In this document: positions 51,591 through 58,808 of the stretch, in pieces | Layout of the letters: each line of letters begins with the position of its first letter | Position numbering within the stretch: position 1 is the first letter of the stretch | Virus record (IMG/VR): IMGVR_UViG_3300024226_000001 | Span: 96,907-160,906 of that record | DNA: 64,000 nucleotides | From: a virus | Strand: one strand, 5' to 3' | Notes under the pieces: generated by a model | Databases searched by the model: none | What the model was told of the DNA's origin: nothing | What the model saw: only the letters and a program-made list of their open reading frames with translations | Program-made: the position numbers and the translations under genes

Positions 51591-51667
51591 GGTCTGGTAG
51601 TTCAGTTGGTTAGAATACATGCCTGTCACGCATGGGGTCGCGAGTTCGAGTCTCGTCCAGACCGCCA
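51591..51667 (+). tRNA. tRNA-Asp (anticodon GTC), CCA encoded
   Basis: Acceptor GGTCTGG/CCAGACC with discriminator G and encoded CCA; anticodon stem CATGC/GCATG around CTGTCAC (anticodon GTC); T-loop GAGTTCGAGTCTC. Six bases after the tRNA-Ser gene, so probably one precursor transcript. Confidence 0.95.
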
Positions 51668-51731
51668 CTTAGAGAAGCACATGAAACATTGTGCTTTTTG
51701 GGGGTATAACTAATATAGAAAACAATTTAAA

Positions 51732-51968
51732 ATGAGAAAAGTACACAGAGGTAGTCGAGGAATGGTTGCTGGAGTATGTGATGGTTTAGGATATTATTTT
51801 GGAATTGATCCATTAATATTTAGACTTTTATTCACATTAGCATTCTTTACACCTACAATTCCAGCAATATTAATATACATTATATTTTGGATAGTAATAC
51901 CAGCAAATAAAAAAACAAAAACAAATGACAAGAGCGCAAATAGTTCAAAAGCTACTAGACGAAAATAA
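51732..51968 (+). CDS. PspC-domain membrane protein
   Basis: 78 residues. RGSRGMVAGVCDGLGYYFGI then DPLIFRLLFTLAFF is the PspC domain: a basic N-terminal motif followed by a transmembrane hairpin (about 28-57), then a Lys-rich tail. In bacteria PspC is an inner-membrane sensor of envelope stress. A phage copy might damp or mimic the host phage-shock response. It follows the tRNA pair and overlaps the next small gene by 44 bp. Confidence 0.85.
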   Translation: MRKVHRGSRGMVAGVCDGLGYYFGIDPLIFRLLFTLAFFTPTIPAILIYIIFWIVIPANKKTKTNDKSANSSKATRRK

Positions 51969-52104
51969 GATAACAACAGCAGAAGCTGTAGTTCTTCTTA
52001 CACCAGAGGATTCATACACTCGTCCTACAACTTATTTACCTTACCAACCACAACGAGGAACAGATCCTTATTGGTTTACAACATCGACACATGATAACGC
52101 CTAA
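51925..52104 (+). CDS. hypothetical small protein
   Basis: 59 residues: a helical N-terminus (MTRAQIVQKLLDENKITTAE) followed by a Pro/Tyr/Thr-rich tail. It overlaps the PspC gene (44 bp) and the nuclease gene (14 bp) in different frames with an A-rich leader, which fits a tightly packed early operon. Family unknown; the LLDENKITTAEAVVLL stretch looks like a short helical hairpin. Confidence 0.6.
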   Translation: MTRAQIVQKLLDENKITTAEAVVLLTPEDSYTRPTTYLPYQPQRGTDPYWFTTSTHDNA

Positions 52105-52489
52105 CTACACCTTTAACGCAAAATTAATTAGAGTAGTAGACGGAGATACTGTATGGGCACATGTAGATTTAGGATTTGATATTTGGAAAAAGGTAAACGT
52201 TAGACTACATGGAATCGATACTCCTGAAACTAGGACTAGAGATCTAGTAGAAAAAAGAGCAGGTCTTAAATCTAAAGAAAGACTAGTGCAATTACTAGAA
52301 CAAGGAAACAATGAATTCGTATTGGTTTCTAAAGAAGTGGATAAATATGGAAGAGCGCTAGGAGAACTATATAATGGTTATCATGAAGTTCATGTCCATG
52401 AAGGTGAAACTAGACCTATATCAATTAGTATAAATCAAGTATTATTAAACGAAGGTTTAGCAAAACCTTATAATGGAGGAAAAAGATAA
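52091..52489 (+). CDS. thermonuclease (SNase-like)
   Basis: 132 residues. OB-fold staphylococcal nuclease features: VVDGDTVWAHVDLG, RLHGIDTPETR (catalytic Arg and Glu), KYGRALGELY (second Arg), INQVLLNEGLAKPYNGGKR. No signal peptide, so it acts in the infected cell, unlike secreted SNase. It cleaves DNA or RNA with Ca2+; possible roles are host nucleic-acid breakdown or RNA decay. Four bases separate it from rmlC. Confidence 0.88.
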   Translation: MITPNYTFNAKLIRVVDGDTVWAHVDLGFDIWKKVNVRLHGIDTPETRTRDLVEKRAGLKSKERLVQLLEQGNNEFVLVSKEVDKYGRALGELYNGYHEVHVHEGETRPISISINQVLLNEGLAKPYNGGKR

Positions 52490-52492
52490 AAT

Positions 52493-53071
52493 ATGAAATC
52501 AAGAAAATTTAGCATTTCAGGATTATTAGAATTAAGACCTGGAAAATTTGAAGATGAAAGAGGAGAGTTTATAGAAACATTCAAATCTTCAAAACTTAAA
52601 GAACTTGGAATTACAGAAGAATTTCTACAAGATAATCAATCTGTTTCTAAGAAAGGAGTATTTAGAGGAATACATTTACAAACCGGAGATAGTGCTCAAG
52701 GAAAATTAGTAAGAGTTTCTAAAGGAGCTGTTGTAGATTTCGCAGTAGATCTTAGACCTGGTTCCCCATCCTATGGAGAATGGACTTATGTATTATTAAG
52801 TGCGCACGTAGGAAATCAATTTTGGATTCCGGCCGGATTTGGCCATGCGTTTCTTGCCCTTGAGGATGATACAATCTTTTCATATAAATGTACTAAAGAA
52901 TATGATAAGAGTGCAGAGGAGTGTCTCCTATGGACCGACAAGGATATAGATCTGACTATAGATAAGAGTATACTTACACAATTCAATATATCAGACATCT
53001 TAGTCTCCGAAAAGGATAAAGAAGGTATTACGCTAAAGGAATATACTAAAAAATATGGCGTACTGGTTTAA
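52493..53071 (+). CDS. rmlC: dTDP-4-dehydrorhamnose 3,5-epimerase-like (RmlC)
   Basis: 192 residues (cellular RmlC ~180). Cupin fold with the active-site blocks FEDERGEFIETF, QDNQSVSKKGVFRGIHLQ (His61), AVDLRPGSPSYGEW, FWIPAGFGHAFLAL and YKCTKEY. It epimerises dTDP-4-keto-6-deoxyglucose, the product of RmlB (encoded at 4165 here). RmlA and RmlD are not in the window. It may supply a deoxy-sugar for a surface or virion glycan. It overlaps the next gene by 17 bp. Confidence 0.88.
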   Translation: MKSRKFSISGLLELRPGKFEDERGEFIETFKSSKLKELGITEEFLQDNQSVSKKGVFRGIHLQTGDSAQGKLVRVSKGAVVDFAVDLRPGSPSYGEWTYVLLSAHVGNQFWIPAGFGHAFLALEDDTIFSYKCTKEYDKSAEECLLWTDKDIDLTIDKSILTQFNISDILVSEKDKEGITLKEYTKKYGVLV

Positions 53072-53540
53072 AAGAAAATACAGACAAATTAAAAGAGTCT
53101 TAGATTACTTGCCAATTATTTGGAAAGGTTATGATTTTGATTATAGATACGCAATTGATTTATTTAAACATCAATTAATACGTACTTCTAATTTTATGGA
53201 ATCAGATAGAGCGTATGCCATCGATTCCGATATGAGAGCTAAGAGAATTAAAACCGCTATCGAACTTCTTGATAAAGTTTACGATGAAGAATATGGAATG
53301 GAATACCAAGATCAGATGAAAAAGATTTATGGCGATAACGTATTAGATTGGAACTTTGAAGATACTGGAAGGGGAGATGGAACTTCATATATTAATTATG
53401 AATACGAGAAGTGGGAAAACAAAGATAAAGTTAAAGAAACCTTTGATAAACTATTTAAACAGTCTAAAGAAAAGCAAATTAAAGCAGAGAAATTAGTATG
53501 GAAATTTATATCCCATAACATCCGAGGATGGTGGGATTAA
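53055..53540 (+). CDS. hypothetical protein
   Basis: 161 residues, basic and aromatic (YLPIIWKGYDFDYRYAIDLF, a KFISHNIRGWWD end), helical, with no catalytic motif. Similar small proteins occur in marine T4-like phages, in my recollection, without a known role. It overlaps rmlC by 17 bp and is the last gene before early box 3. Confidence 0.6.
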   Translation: MAYWFKRKYRQIKRVLDYLPIIWKGYDFDYRYAIDLFKHQLIRTSNFMESDRAYAIDSDMRAKRIKTAIELLDKVYDEEYGMEYQDQMKKIYGDNVLDWNFEDTGRGDGTSYINYEYEKWENKDKVKETFDKLFKQSKEKQIKAEKLVWKFISHNIRGWWD

Positions 53541-53567
53541 AATAATTTGAAAATAATTGCCTAAATA

Positions 53568-53608
53568 TTTTTTTATCTCAGATATTTTGCTTATATTAGT
53601 ATAGTAAT
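53568..53608 (+). promoter_or_regulatory. early-type promoter box, copy 3
   Basis: TTTTTTTATCTCAGATATTT then TGCTTATATTAGTATAGTAA and T; 19 bp upstream of the next ATG. This is the reference form of the box in this window. Confidence 0.75.
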
Positions 53609-53627
53609 AATCAATAAAGCAAAAGAT

Positions 53628-53855
53628 ATGTCACTTAATTTAAACTTAGAAAAAGCTTGGGTAACCTTCTTAAATGATGGTTGGGAAAGCGTTTGGCATC
53701 CAGTAACAGACGTTCTTGGAAACCATTTAGACTGGTCAGACGAAATCATGGACCATTGTAGAAAACAATTTAATGACTCTGACAATTGGGTTAGTTTTGG
53801 AATCGCTCCTACTTCTCAAATGTTAATTAAAAACTCAGTAAGAGATAACCTTTAA
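53628..53855 (+). CDS. hypothetical protein
   Basis: 75 residues, Trp-rich (WVTFLNDGWESVWHPVTDVL), probably a small globular helical protein; no family recognised. It is the first gene behind early box 3, so it is likely among the first phage proteins made. Confidence 0.6.
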   Translation: MSLNLNLEKAWVTFLNDGWESVWHPVTDVLGNHLDWSDEIMDHCRKQFNDSDNWVSFGIAPTSQMLIKNSVRDNL

Positions 53856-53865
53856 AAATATAAAA

Positions 53866-54324
53866 ATGAAAACAGTAATTTTCGATTTAGATGGAACTCT
53901 CGCTCTTATCGACGATAGGAGAGCTATTTCCACAAAAGATAATGGTAAAATGGATTGGGACACTTTCTTCGATCCAGCAAACATTCAATTAGATAAACCG
54001 AATTGGCCAGTTATTCACATGGCACGACTTCTTAAAAAAGATGGACATCGTGTTGTAATTTTCAGTGGAAGATCTAAAGCTACTAAAGACGCAACGAAAG
54101 ATTGGTTAAACGATCTTGATATTCCATTTGATGTTTTAAAGATGCGACCAACTGCTGGAGGTTTTAAGTTTATGAAAGATGATGTATTAAAGAAAAAGTG
54201 GCTTGATGATTTATTTCCAAACACTGACGATATTACATGTGTCTTTGACGATAGAGATAAAGTAGTTCAAATGTGGAGAGATAATGGTATCACTTGCTTT
54301 CAAGTAGCTGACGGTAATTTTTAA
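53866..54324 (+). CDS. polynucleotide 3'-phosphatase (PseT C-terminal domain-like, HAD family)
   Basis: 152 residues. HAD motif I FDLDGTLA (6-13), motif II VVIFSGRSK, the late Lys region and motif III CVFDDRDKVVQMWRDNGITC, which aligns closely with the T4 polynucleotide kinase phosphatase domain (AIDDRTQVVEMWRRIGVEC). T4 Pnk also has an N-terminal kinase domain; here only the phosphatase is present. It likely removes 3'-phosphates from nicked DNA or RNA ends, for example cleaved tRNA. No RNA ligase is visible in the window. Confidence 0.82.
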   Translation: MKTVIFDLDGTLALIDDRRAISTKDNGKMDWDTFFDPANIQLDKPNWPVIHMARLLKKDGHRVVIFSGRSKATKDATKDWLNDLDIPFDVLKMRPTAGGFKFMKDDVLKKKWLDDLFPNTDDITCVFDDRDKVVQMWRDNGITCFQVADGNF

Positions 54325-54334
54325 AATAAAAGAT

Positions 54335-54619
54335 ATGAAATTCAAAGATTTAACATTTAACAAACAAACACACGGTGGTGTAGGAGCTACTGCAAAATTC
54401 AAAGAAGTTACAGTGAGTATTCAGGCTGGTAAGTTTGTTTACAGTAATCCTCGAGAGGATGGCTTAGACTCTACACAATACTCTTCATTCGAAGTTGCTA
54501 TATGGGAGAACTCCAAAGACGGAAGTTTTGTCACTTCTAAATTTATAGATACTGAAGACGAAGTTGCAGGATGGACTTCTAAAAAAGATATTGATAATCT
54601 TTTACAAAAATTGAAATAA
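54335..54619 (+). CDS. hypothetical protein
   Basis: 94 residues, beta-rich pattern (TAKFKEVTVSIQAGKFVYSN ... YSSFEVAIWENSKDGSFVTS), no family recognised. It overlaps the following gene by one base within the operon behind early box 3. Confidence 0.55.
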   Translation: MKFKDLTFNKQTHGGVGATAKFKEVTVSIQAGKFVYSNPREDGLDSTQYSSFEVAIWENSKDGSFVTSKFIDTEDEVAGWTSKKDIDNLLQKLK

Positions 54620-54846
54620 TGGGAATAGAAGGATTATTTTTAACAATTTTTTTAGGAGCATTTGCATTCGTAATGGGATGGATGAAAGGATGTGAAGACG
54701 AGCAATCGAGAATTAGAGAAGCTTTCAGGTCAGAAGAATATGACTATGAAGGCTTCTTTAACGTTCTTGAAAAATACGAAGAGGAGAAGGAAGCGGCTAA
54801 GCAATGGGCTAAGTTTAATAAAAAAAGAAAAAAAAATCAAAAATAA
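54619..54846 (+). CDS. small membrane protein with charged cytoplasmic tail
   Basis: 75 residues: one N-terminal transmembrane helix (about 4-22, LFLTIFLGAFAFVMGWM) and a long charged helix (EKYEEEKEAAKQWAKFNKKR). No family recognised. It is the last gene before early box 4 and ends KKNQK, overlapping an AAATAAACAG sequence that also precedes boxes 5 and 6. Confidence 0.55.
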   Translation: MGIEGLFLTIFLGAFAFVMGWMKGCEDEQSRIREAFRSEEYDYEGFFNVLEKYEEEKEAAKQWAKFNKKRKKNQK

Positions 54847-54857
54847 ACAGCCTAGAA

Positions 54858-54898
54858 TTTTTTTATCTCAGATTTTTTGCTTATATTAGTAGAGTAAT
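54858..54898 (+). promoter_or_regulatory. early-type promoter box, copy 4
   Basis: TTTTTTTATCTCAGATTTTT then TGCTTATATTAGTAGAGTAA and T, 20 bp before the ATG at 54919. Confidence 0.7.
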
Positions 54899-54918
54899 AA
54901 TTAATAAAAGAAACCATT

Positions 54919-55119
54919 ATGGCAGAATTAAAAAACAAACAATATATGTTCACCTTTGAAGGTGGCGGTTGGAACACAGTGTGGGCCAAAACTAAACGCG
55001 GTGCAATTAAAGCCGCTCTTAAAGAATACTCAGATTCAAATACTTTGAATCCACGTATTGATTCTTTTCATAAAGCTACCGAAGAAGGTCTTCGAAATGC
55101 AATGTCTCTTTTCTACTAA
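54919..55119 (+). CDS. hypothetical protein
   Basis: 66 residues. MFTFEGGGWNTVWAKTKRGA looks like a strand-loop-strand followed by a helix that could bind nucleic acid (AKTKRGAIKAALKEY), but no family is recognised. First gene behind early box 4, so expected to be expressed early. Confidence 0.55.
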   Translation: MAELKNKQYMFTFEGGGWNTVWAKTKRGAIKAALKEYSDSNTLNPRIDSFHKATEEGLRNAMSLFY

Positions 55120-55129
55120 AAAAATAAAA

Positions 55130-55474
55130 ATGAATAAACTACAATCACTTAAATGCGTTGAAGTAACTTCACAGACGCAAGCCGACAATGGAACTATTTG
55201 TTACCATGACCCTATCACGAATACTGACTATCTTTCTTATGAAAGTGGATATATTCGTAGAGCATATACCCGTAATTACGAAAATTACAAAGGATATGAA
55301 TGGTCTCATCGAACGATCTATCAATTAAATCCTACTAAGAAATCAATGCATGAATGGAATGGAACCACATGGCCTTCAACTGAAAGGATTATGATCGAAG
55401 ATCCAAGCGAGCGTTTAGACAGACTTGCAAAGGCTGTAGTTAATTATAGAAAAACTCTTAGTAAGAATGCGTAA
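55130..55474 (+). CDS. hypothetical protein
   Basis: 114 residues from ATG 55130 (MNKLQSLKCVEVTSQTQADN...). Upstream in-frame codons overlap the previous gene and were rejected as the start. Beta-rich with a Tyr-rich centre (RRAYTRNYENYKGYEWSHRT). No family recognised. The stop codon overlaps the start of the next small gene by 8 bp. Confidence 0.55.
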   Translation: MNKLQSLKCVEVTSQTQADNGTICYHDPITNTDYLSYESGYIRRAYTRNYENYKGYEWSHRTIYQLNPTKKSMHEWNGTTWPSTERIMIEDPSERLDRLAKAVVNYRKTLSKNA

Positions 55475-55583
55475 ACTAAAACATACACTTAAGCAGATTG
55501 ATAGCGTAGACATCGTCCTAATTACTGCATTTGGACTTTATATGATTCTACTTGTTTCTAACCTTTTAAAAATGGTAAACTAA
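55467..55583 (+). CDS. small single-pass membrane protein
   Basis: 38 residues, MRKLKHTLKQIDSVDIVLIT then a hydrophobic helix to ...LLVSNLLKMVN. It overlaps the upstream gene by 8 bp and shares a TAATG stop/start with the downstream gene, strongly suggesting that it is translated. Role unknown. Confidence 0.5.
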   Translation: MRKLKHTLKQIDSVDIVLITAFGLYMILLVSNLLKMVN

Positions 55584-55816
55584 TGAGATATACAGTAACA
55601 TTTGAAGTATACATTGATGCAGATAACGATAAACATGCTCTTTCAAAGGGTGAACTTATCGCTGACAATCAAGAAAATAAGTACGGCCAATCATGGGATG
55701 TAACTGAATTACACCAAACTCCTTTCGCTTCTTTTAATACAAAAAAAGTAGATATTCAAAAACTTAGAACGGAGCAAATGATTAAATCAATAGAAGAAGA
55801 TCCATTACCGTTTTAA
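55583..55816 (+). CDS. hypothetical protein
   Basis: 77 residues; MRYTVTFEVYIDADNDKHAL is a beta-alpha pattern, ending in a Glu-rich helix. No family recognised. TAATG coupling to the 38-residue membrane protein. Confidence 0.55.
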   Translation: MRYTVTFEVYIDADNDKHALSKGELIADNQENKYGQSWDVTELHQTPFASFNTKKVDIQKLRTEQMIKSIEEDPLPF

Positions 55817-55817
55817 T

Positions 55818-56009
55818 ATGATAACTTATCTATTTATTGGGGTAATTTATTCTTTTATTATGCACCTTTCATGGGATCATCATAGAAGAAATGATAAAAA
55901 CTTTGGATTAGAAAAGTGGACACTTAAAGAATCTTTGGTATTAACGGTAATTTGGCCACTATACCTTCTATATTTCATTTATTCTTTTTTTAAAGGATTA
56001 GGAGATTAA
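55818..56009 (+). CDS. small membrane protein
   Basis: 63 residues with two hydrophobic helices (1-17 and about 40-58) separated by a basic His/Arg loop (HHRRNDKNFGLEKW). Topology suggests an inner-membrane hairpin. No family recognised. Confidence 0.55.
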   Translation: MITYLFIGVIYSFIMHLSWDHHRRNDKNFGLEKWTLKESLVLTVIWPLYLLYFIYSFFKGLGD

Positions 56010-56038
56010 ACTTTTTATAAAACTCATATATAATCAAT

Positions 56039-56872
56039 ATGCCAGAATTAGCAGAATTAAAATTTACAGCAGATTACGTTAACCAAATGTCGGAAGGCAT
56101 GAAATATGTTAACGTAGTAAAAAACCCAGAACATAAGTGTGAAGATCTAAATATACCCTTTAAGTTTTTTAAAATTAAAGCAGAATCTAGGGGTAAGGAA
56201 ATGGTTCTTCTTATTTTAGATAATGATTCTGATAAAATTATTCCAATTCGAATGACAATGGGAATGAGCGGGTATTTTAAATTGACTAATACTGGCGACG
56301 AAGCAAAACATTCACACCTTAAATTTCATCGCAAAGACGGAACAACCCTTTCATTTGTAGATATGCGTAGATTTGGCAAGTGGAAGCAGGGTTTATGGTG
56401 GAATGATACACGAGGGGAGGATCCAACGACCTCCTTTGATTCTTTTTGGAAAGATATAATGACTAATCTAACGTCACGCGCTTTCAGGAAACCACTCTAT
56501 GAAGTCCTGATGAACCAAAAATATTTTAATGGAATAGGAAATTACCTAAGAGCGGAGATTATTTATAGAGCCAAAGATGTAGATCCGTTTCTTCCAGCTG
56601 GAATGCAACTAGCAAAATACCCTAAAATACTAGAACTATGTAAAGATATTCCAATGCTAGCATACGCAAAAGGAGGAGGAAGCATTAAAGATTGGGATAA
56701 TCCATTCGGAACAGATGCTATTCAAGAAAAATTCATGCTATGTTATGGAAATCCTGTTATGTCGAAAAGAAAAGATTCGAATGGAAGAACATTTTGGTAT
56801 GATTCTAAATGGGACAATGTTCCTACAAGTAGAGACGATTTAAAAGAATATTTCCATGGCGATAGAAGCTAA
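56039..56872 (+). CDS. Fpg/Nei-type DNA glycosylase with zincless finger
   Basis: 277 residues (E. coli Fpg 269). MPELAE provides the N-terminal Pro nucleophile and Glu3; RGKEM carries the conserved Lys; MSGYF, DMRRFGKW and QKYFNGIGNYLRAEI (helix-two-turn-helix) follow. The C-terminal finger (YGNPVMSKRKDSNGRTFWYD) keeps the lesion-recognition Arg in GRTFWY but lacks the four zinc Cys, like the zincless finger of NEIL1-type enzymes. It excises oxidised bases by beta/delta elimination. It may guard phage DNA or act on modified bases. An ATATATAATC box precedes it. Confidence 0.88.
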   Translation: MPELAELKFTADYVNQMSEGMKYVNVVKNPEHKCEDLNIPFKFFKIKAESRGKEMVLLILDNDSDKIIPIRMTMGMSGYFKLTNTGDEAKHSHLKFHRKDGTTLSFVDMRRFGKWKQGLWWNDTRGEDPTTSFDSFWKDIMTNLTSRAFRKPLYEVLMNQKYFNGIGNYLRAEIIYRAKDVDPFLPAGMQLAKYPKILELCKDIPMLAYAKGGGSIKDWDNPFGTDAIQEKFMLCYGNPVMSKRKDSNGRTFWYDSKWDNVPTSRDDLKEYFHGDRS

Positions 56873-57041
56873 GAAGTGGCTTAACGAAAACGAATGGCCA
56901 GATAATAATATAGACAGTGATGCATTTTCTCATTACACTAAAATGAGCAGTATCATGGAACAATATGCCAGAGAATATCATGCTAAGAAATTAGAAGAAG
57001 CTCGAAAAAAAGAAGTAACACAATTTAAAAAGTTCTTATGA
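56856..57041 (+). CDS. hypothetical protein
   Basis: 61 residues, charged and helical (KLEEARKKEVTQFKKFL at the end); no family. It overlaps the glycosylase gene by 17 bp and the reductase gene by 4 bp, so it is part of the same operon. Confidence 0.55.
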   Translation: MAIEAKKWLNENEWPDNNIDSDAFSHYTKMSSIMEQYAREYHAKKLEEARKKEVTQFKKFL

Positions 57042-57670
57042 AGAAACTAGAACGCATGCAAAACTTAATCGTAGTTGGACATCCTGATAAAAAATCATTT
57101 TGTTATAACGGAATTTTTAAAACAATCCAAGAATCTCTATTAGATAGTGATTACCTAAATGAAATACAGGTAATAGATTTATATAGAGATGATTTTTCTC
57201 AACCAAGAAAAGATCTTATTAAGGAATATCAAGATGCTGTAACATGGGCGGATAGAATTTACTTCGTATCTCCTGTTTGGTGGTTTAGATTAACACCTAG
57301 AATGGAAATATTCTTTGACGAAGTATTTACCCCAGGTTTTGCGTATAAGTTTGTTCCCCTTTTCGGAGCATACGCGTATCCAAAGCCATTCTTAAGTGAT
57401 AAAAAGGTAAGGACATATATAACCCATGGAGCTCCTTCATTACCCGTAAGAACTCTATATTTAAACTCAGTTAAATTACGTTTAGTGATGGGAGTATTTA
57501 CATTTGTATTTGGATGGAATATTTCAAGATGGTTAAAGACAAAACAATTTTGGTCAGTTCCCTTCGTGAGCGATGCAAAAAGAAAGAAATATTTAGACAG
57601 AGTTAAAAAAGATATTAAGAGAGATCTTAAAAAACATCAAACATTACCTATGCAACATGAAAGTATATAG
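57038..57670 (+). CDS. flavodoxin-fold NAD(P)H:quinone oxidoreductase-like protein
   Basis: 210 residues. NLIVVGHPDKKSFCYNGIFK begins a flavodoxin-like fold of the NQO/KefF class; FVSPVWWFRLTPRMEIFFDE is the FMN/FAD and substrate loop, and ITHGAP another flavin contact. Such enzymes reduce quinones with NAD(P)H. Either Met at 57038 or 57056 could be the start. Its place among repair and sugar genes suggests redox protection or a metabolic role during infection; the substrate is unknown. Confidence 0.75.
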   Translation: MKKLERMQNLIVVGHPDKKSFCYNGIFKTIQESLLDSDYLNEIQVIDLYRDDFSQPRKDLIKEYQDAVTWADRIYFVSPVWWFRLTPRMEIFFDEVFTPGFAYKFVPLFGAYAYPKPFLSDKKVRTYITHGAPSLPVRTLYLNSVKLRLVMGVFTFVFGWNISRWLKTKQFWSVPFVSDAKRKKYLDRVKKDIKRDLKKHQTLPMQHESI

Positions 57671-57908
57671 ACCCACAAAAGAAATGAGAATTAATCCACT
57701 TTCCTTACAGGAGGGAGGATCTACAGTAACGGTGATTTACGATAATTACGCCGTTGAATTTACAAACATTAAATCTCCTTATTCGTATATTTCTTCTATT
57801 CGCTTTGCTAAACGCAATGATATTTCTCTTAGAGGTTTTTTAATAAACGGTGAAGTATATGACATGTGTAGTGGTAATAAAGAAACAAAAATAAATAAAT
57901 CAGTATAA
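57657..57908 (+). CDS. hypothetical protein
   Basis: 83 residues, beta-rich (GGSTVTVIYDNYAVEFTNIK), no family recognised. It overlaps the reductase gene by 14 bp; an AGTATAATA box follows before the epimerase gene. Confidence 0.55.
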   Translation: MKVYRPTKEMRINPLSLQEGGSTVTVIYDNYAVEFTNIKSPYSYISSIRFAKRNDISLRGFLINGEVYDMCSGNKETKINKSV

Positions 57909-57910
57909 TA
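57901..57910 (+). promoter_or_regulatory. putative promoter box (AGTATAATA class)
   Basis: CAGTATAATATTATATG lies at the very start of the epimerase gene (ATG 57915), so any transcript would be nearly leaderless. Part of the repeated AGTATAATA set. Confidence 0.3.
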
Positions 57911-57914
57911 TTAT

Positions 57915-58808
57915 ATGAAAAACGTATTAGTCACAGGTGGTGCAGGATTTGTCGGAAGCAACCTCATTAAACACCTACAGGAAACCTACCCAAAAATTAA
58001 AATAACTTCATTAGATAATTACTTCACGGGAAAAGAAGAAAATCATGTTCCTGGCGTAACCTATTATAGAGGACATACTTGGGAAGCAGATACTATTTTT
58101 GAAAAATTAACAGAAGAAAATTACTTTGACACTGTATTTCACTTTGGAGAATATAGTAGAATTGTTCAATCGTTTGAAGATATTGATTTTGTTCATAGGT
58201 CTATTCTATCTGGAACACCTGTTATATTAGAACTATGTAGAAAATGGAATTCAAAGTTAATTTATTCTGCATCTAGTTCTAAATTCGGTAACAACGGTGA
58301 AGATGAGAATCTTTCTCCTTATGCTTGGATGAAATCTAAGATGGTAGAATTAATCAAAAACTATAATACATGGTATGATCTTCAATATGAGATCTGTTAT
58401 TTCTTTAATGTATATGGACCTGGCCAAATTACATCAGGTGATTATGCAACAGTTGTCGGTATTTTTGAAAGACAATTTAAAGCAGGTGAAAAGTGTTCAG
58501 TAGTTTCTCCTGGAAATCAAAGCAGAGACTTCACACACGTTGAAGACGTAGTTACAGCTCTTGGATTAGCAGCACAGAGAAAAGACAATCACGAATGGCA
58601 CCTGAGAAGCGGAGTTAATACTACAATGATAGAATTAGCAGAAATGTATGGTGATTGGGTAATGATTCCTGAAAGAAGAGGCGAAAGGTTTACAAGCGAA
58701 GACTTCCCATCAGACACTGAAGAAAAATTAGGCTGGAAACCAACTTGGAAATTACAAGATTGGGTAAATTTAGTAACATCATCAAAACAAGAAAAAATTA
58801 ATGCATAA
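57915..58808 (+). CDS. NAD-dependent sugar-nucleotide epimerase/dehydratase
   Basis: 297 residues, extended SDR. NAD-binding TGGAGFVGSNLIKHL (about 7-21), FHFGEYSRIVQSFED, SASSSKFGNN, YAWMKSKMVELIKNY (Tyr-x3-Lys), FNVYGPGQ and VSPGNQSRDFTHVEDVV are in the usual order. Closest in plan to UDP-glucose 4-epimerase or GDP-sugar epimerases; the substrate cannot be fixed. With RmlB and RmlC it makes three sugar-nucleotide enzymes in this phage. It overlaps the kinase gene by 8 bp. Confidence 0.82.
   Translation: MKNVLVTGGAGFVGSNLIKHLQETYPKIKITSLDNYFTGKEENHVPGVTYYRGHTWEADTIFEKLTEENYFDTVFHFGEYSRIVQSFEDIDFVHRSILSGTPVILELCRKWNSKLIYSASSSKFGNNGEDENLSPYAWMKSKMVELIKNYNTWYDLQYEICYFFNVYGPGQITSGDYATVVGIFERQFKAGEKCSVVSPGNQSRDFTHVEDVVTALGLAAQRKDNHEWHLRSGVNTTMIELAEMYGDWVMIPERRGERFTSEDFPSDTEEKLGWKPTWKLQDWVNLVTSSKQEKINA

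Noticed and set aside
51477-51713. Protein-coding frames on both strands across 51477-51713
   Set aside because: They are translations of the tRNA-Ser and tRNA-Asp genes, whose cloverleafs are clear.
55058-55129. Upstream ATG extension of the gene at 55130
   Set aside because: It would overlap the preceding gene by about 60 bp in another frame; the ATG at 55130 has a typical A-rich leader.
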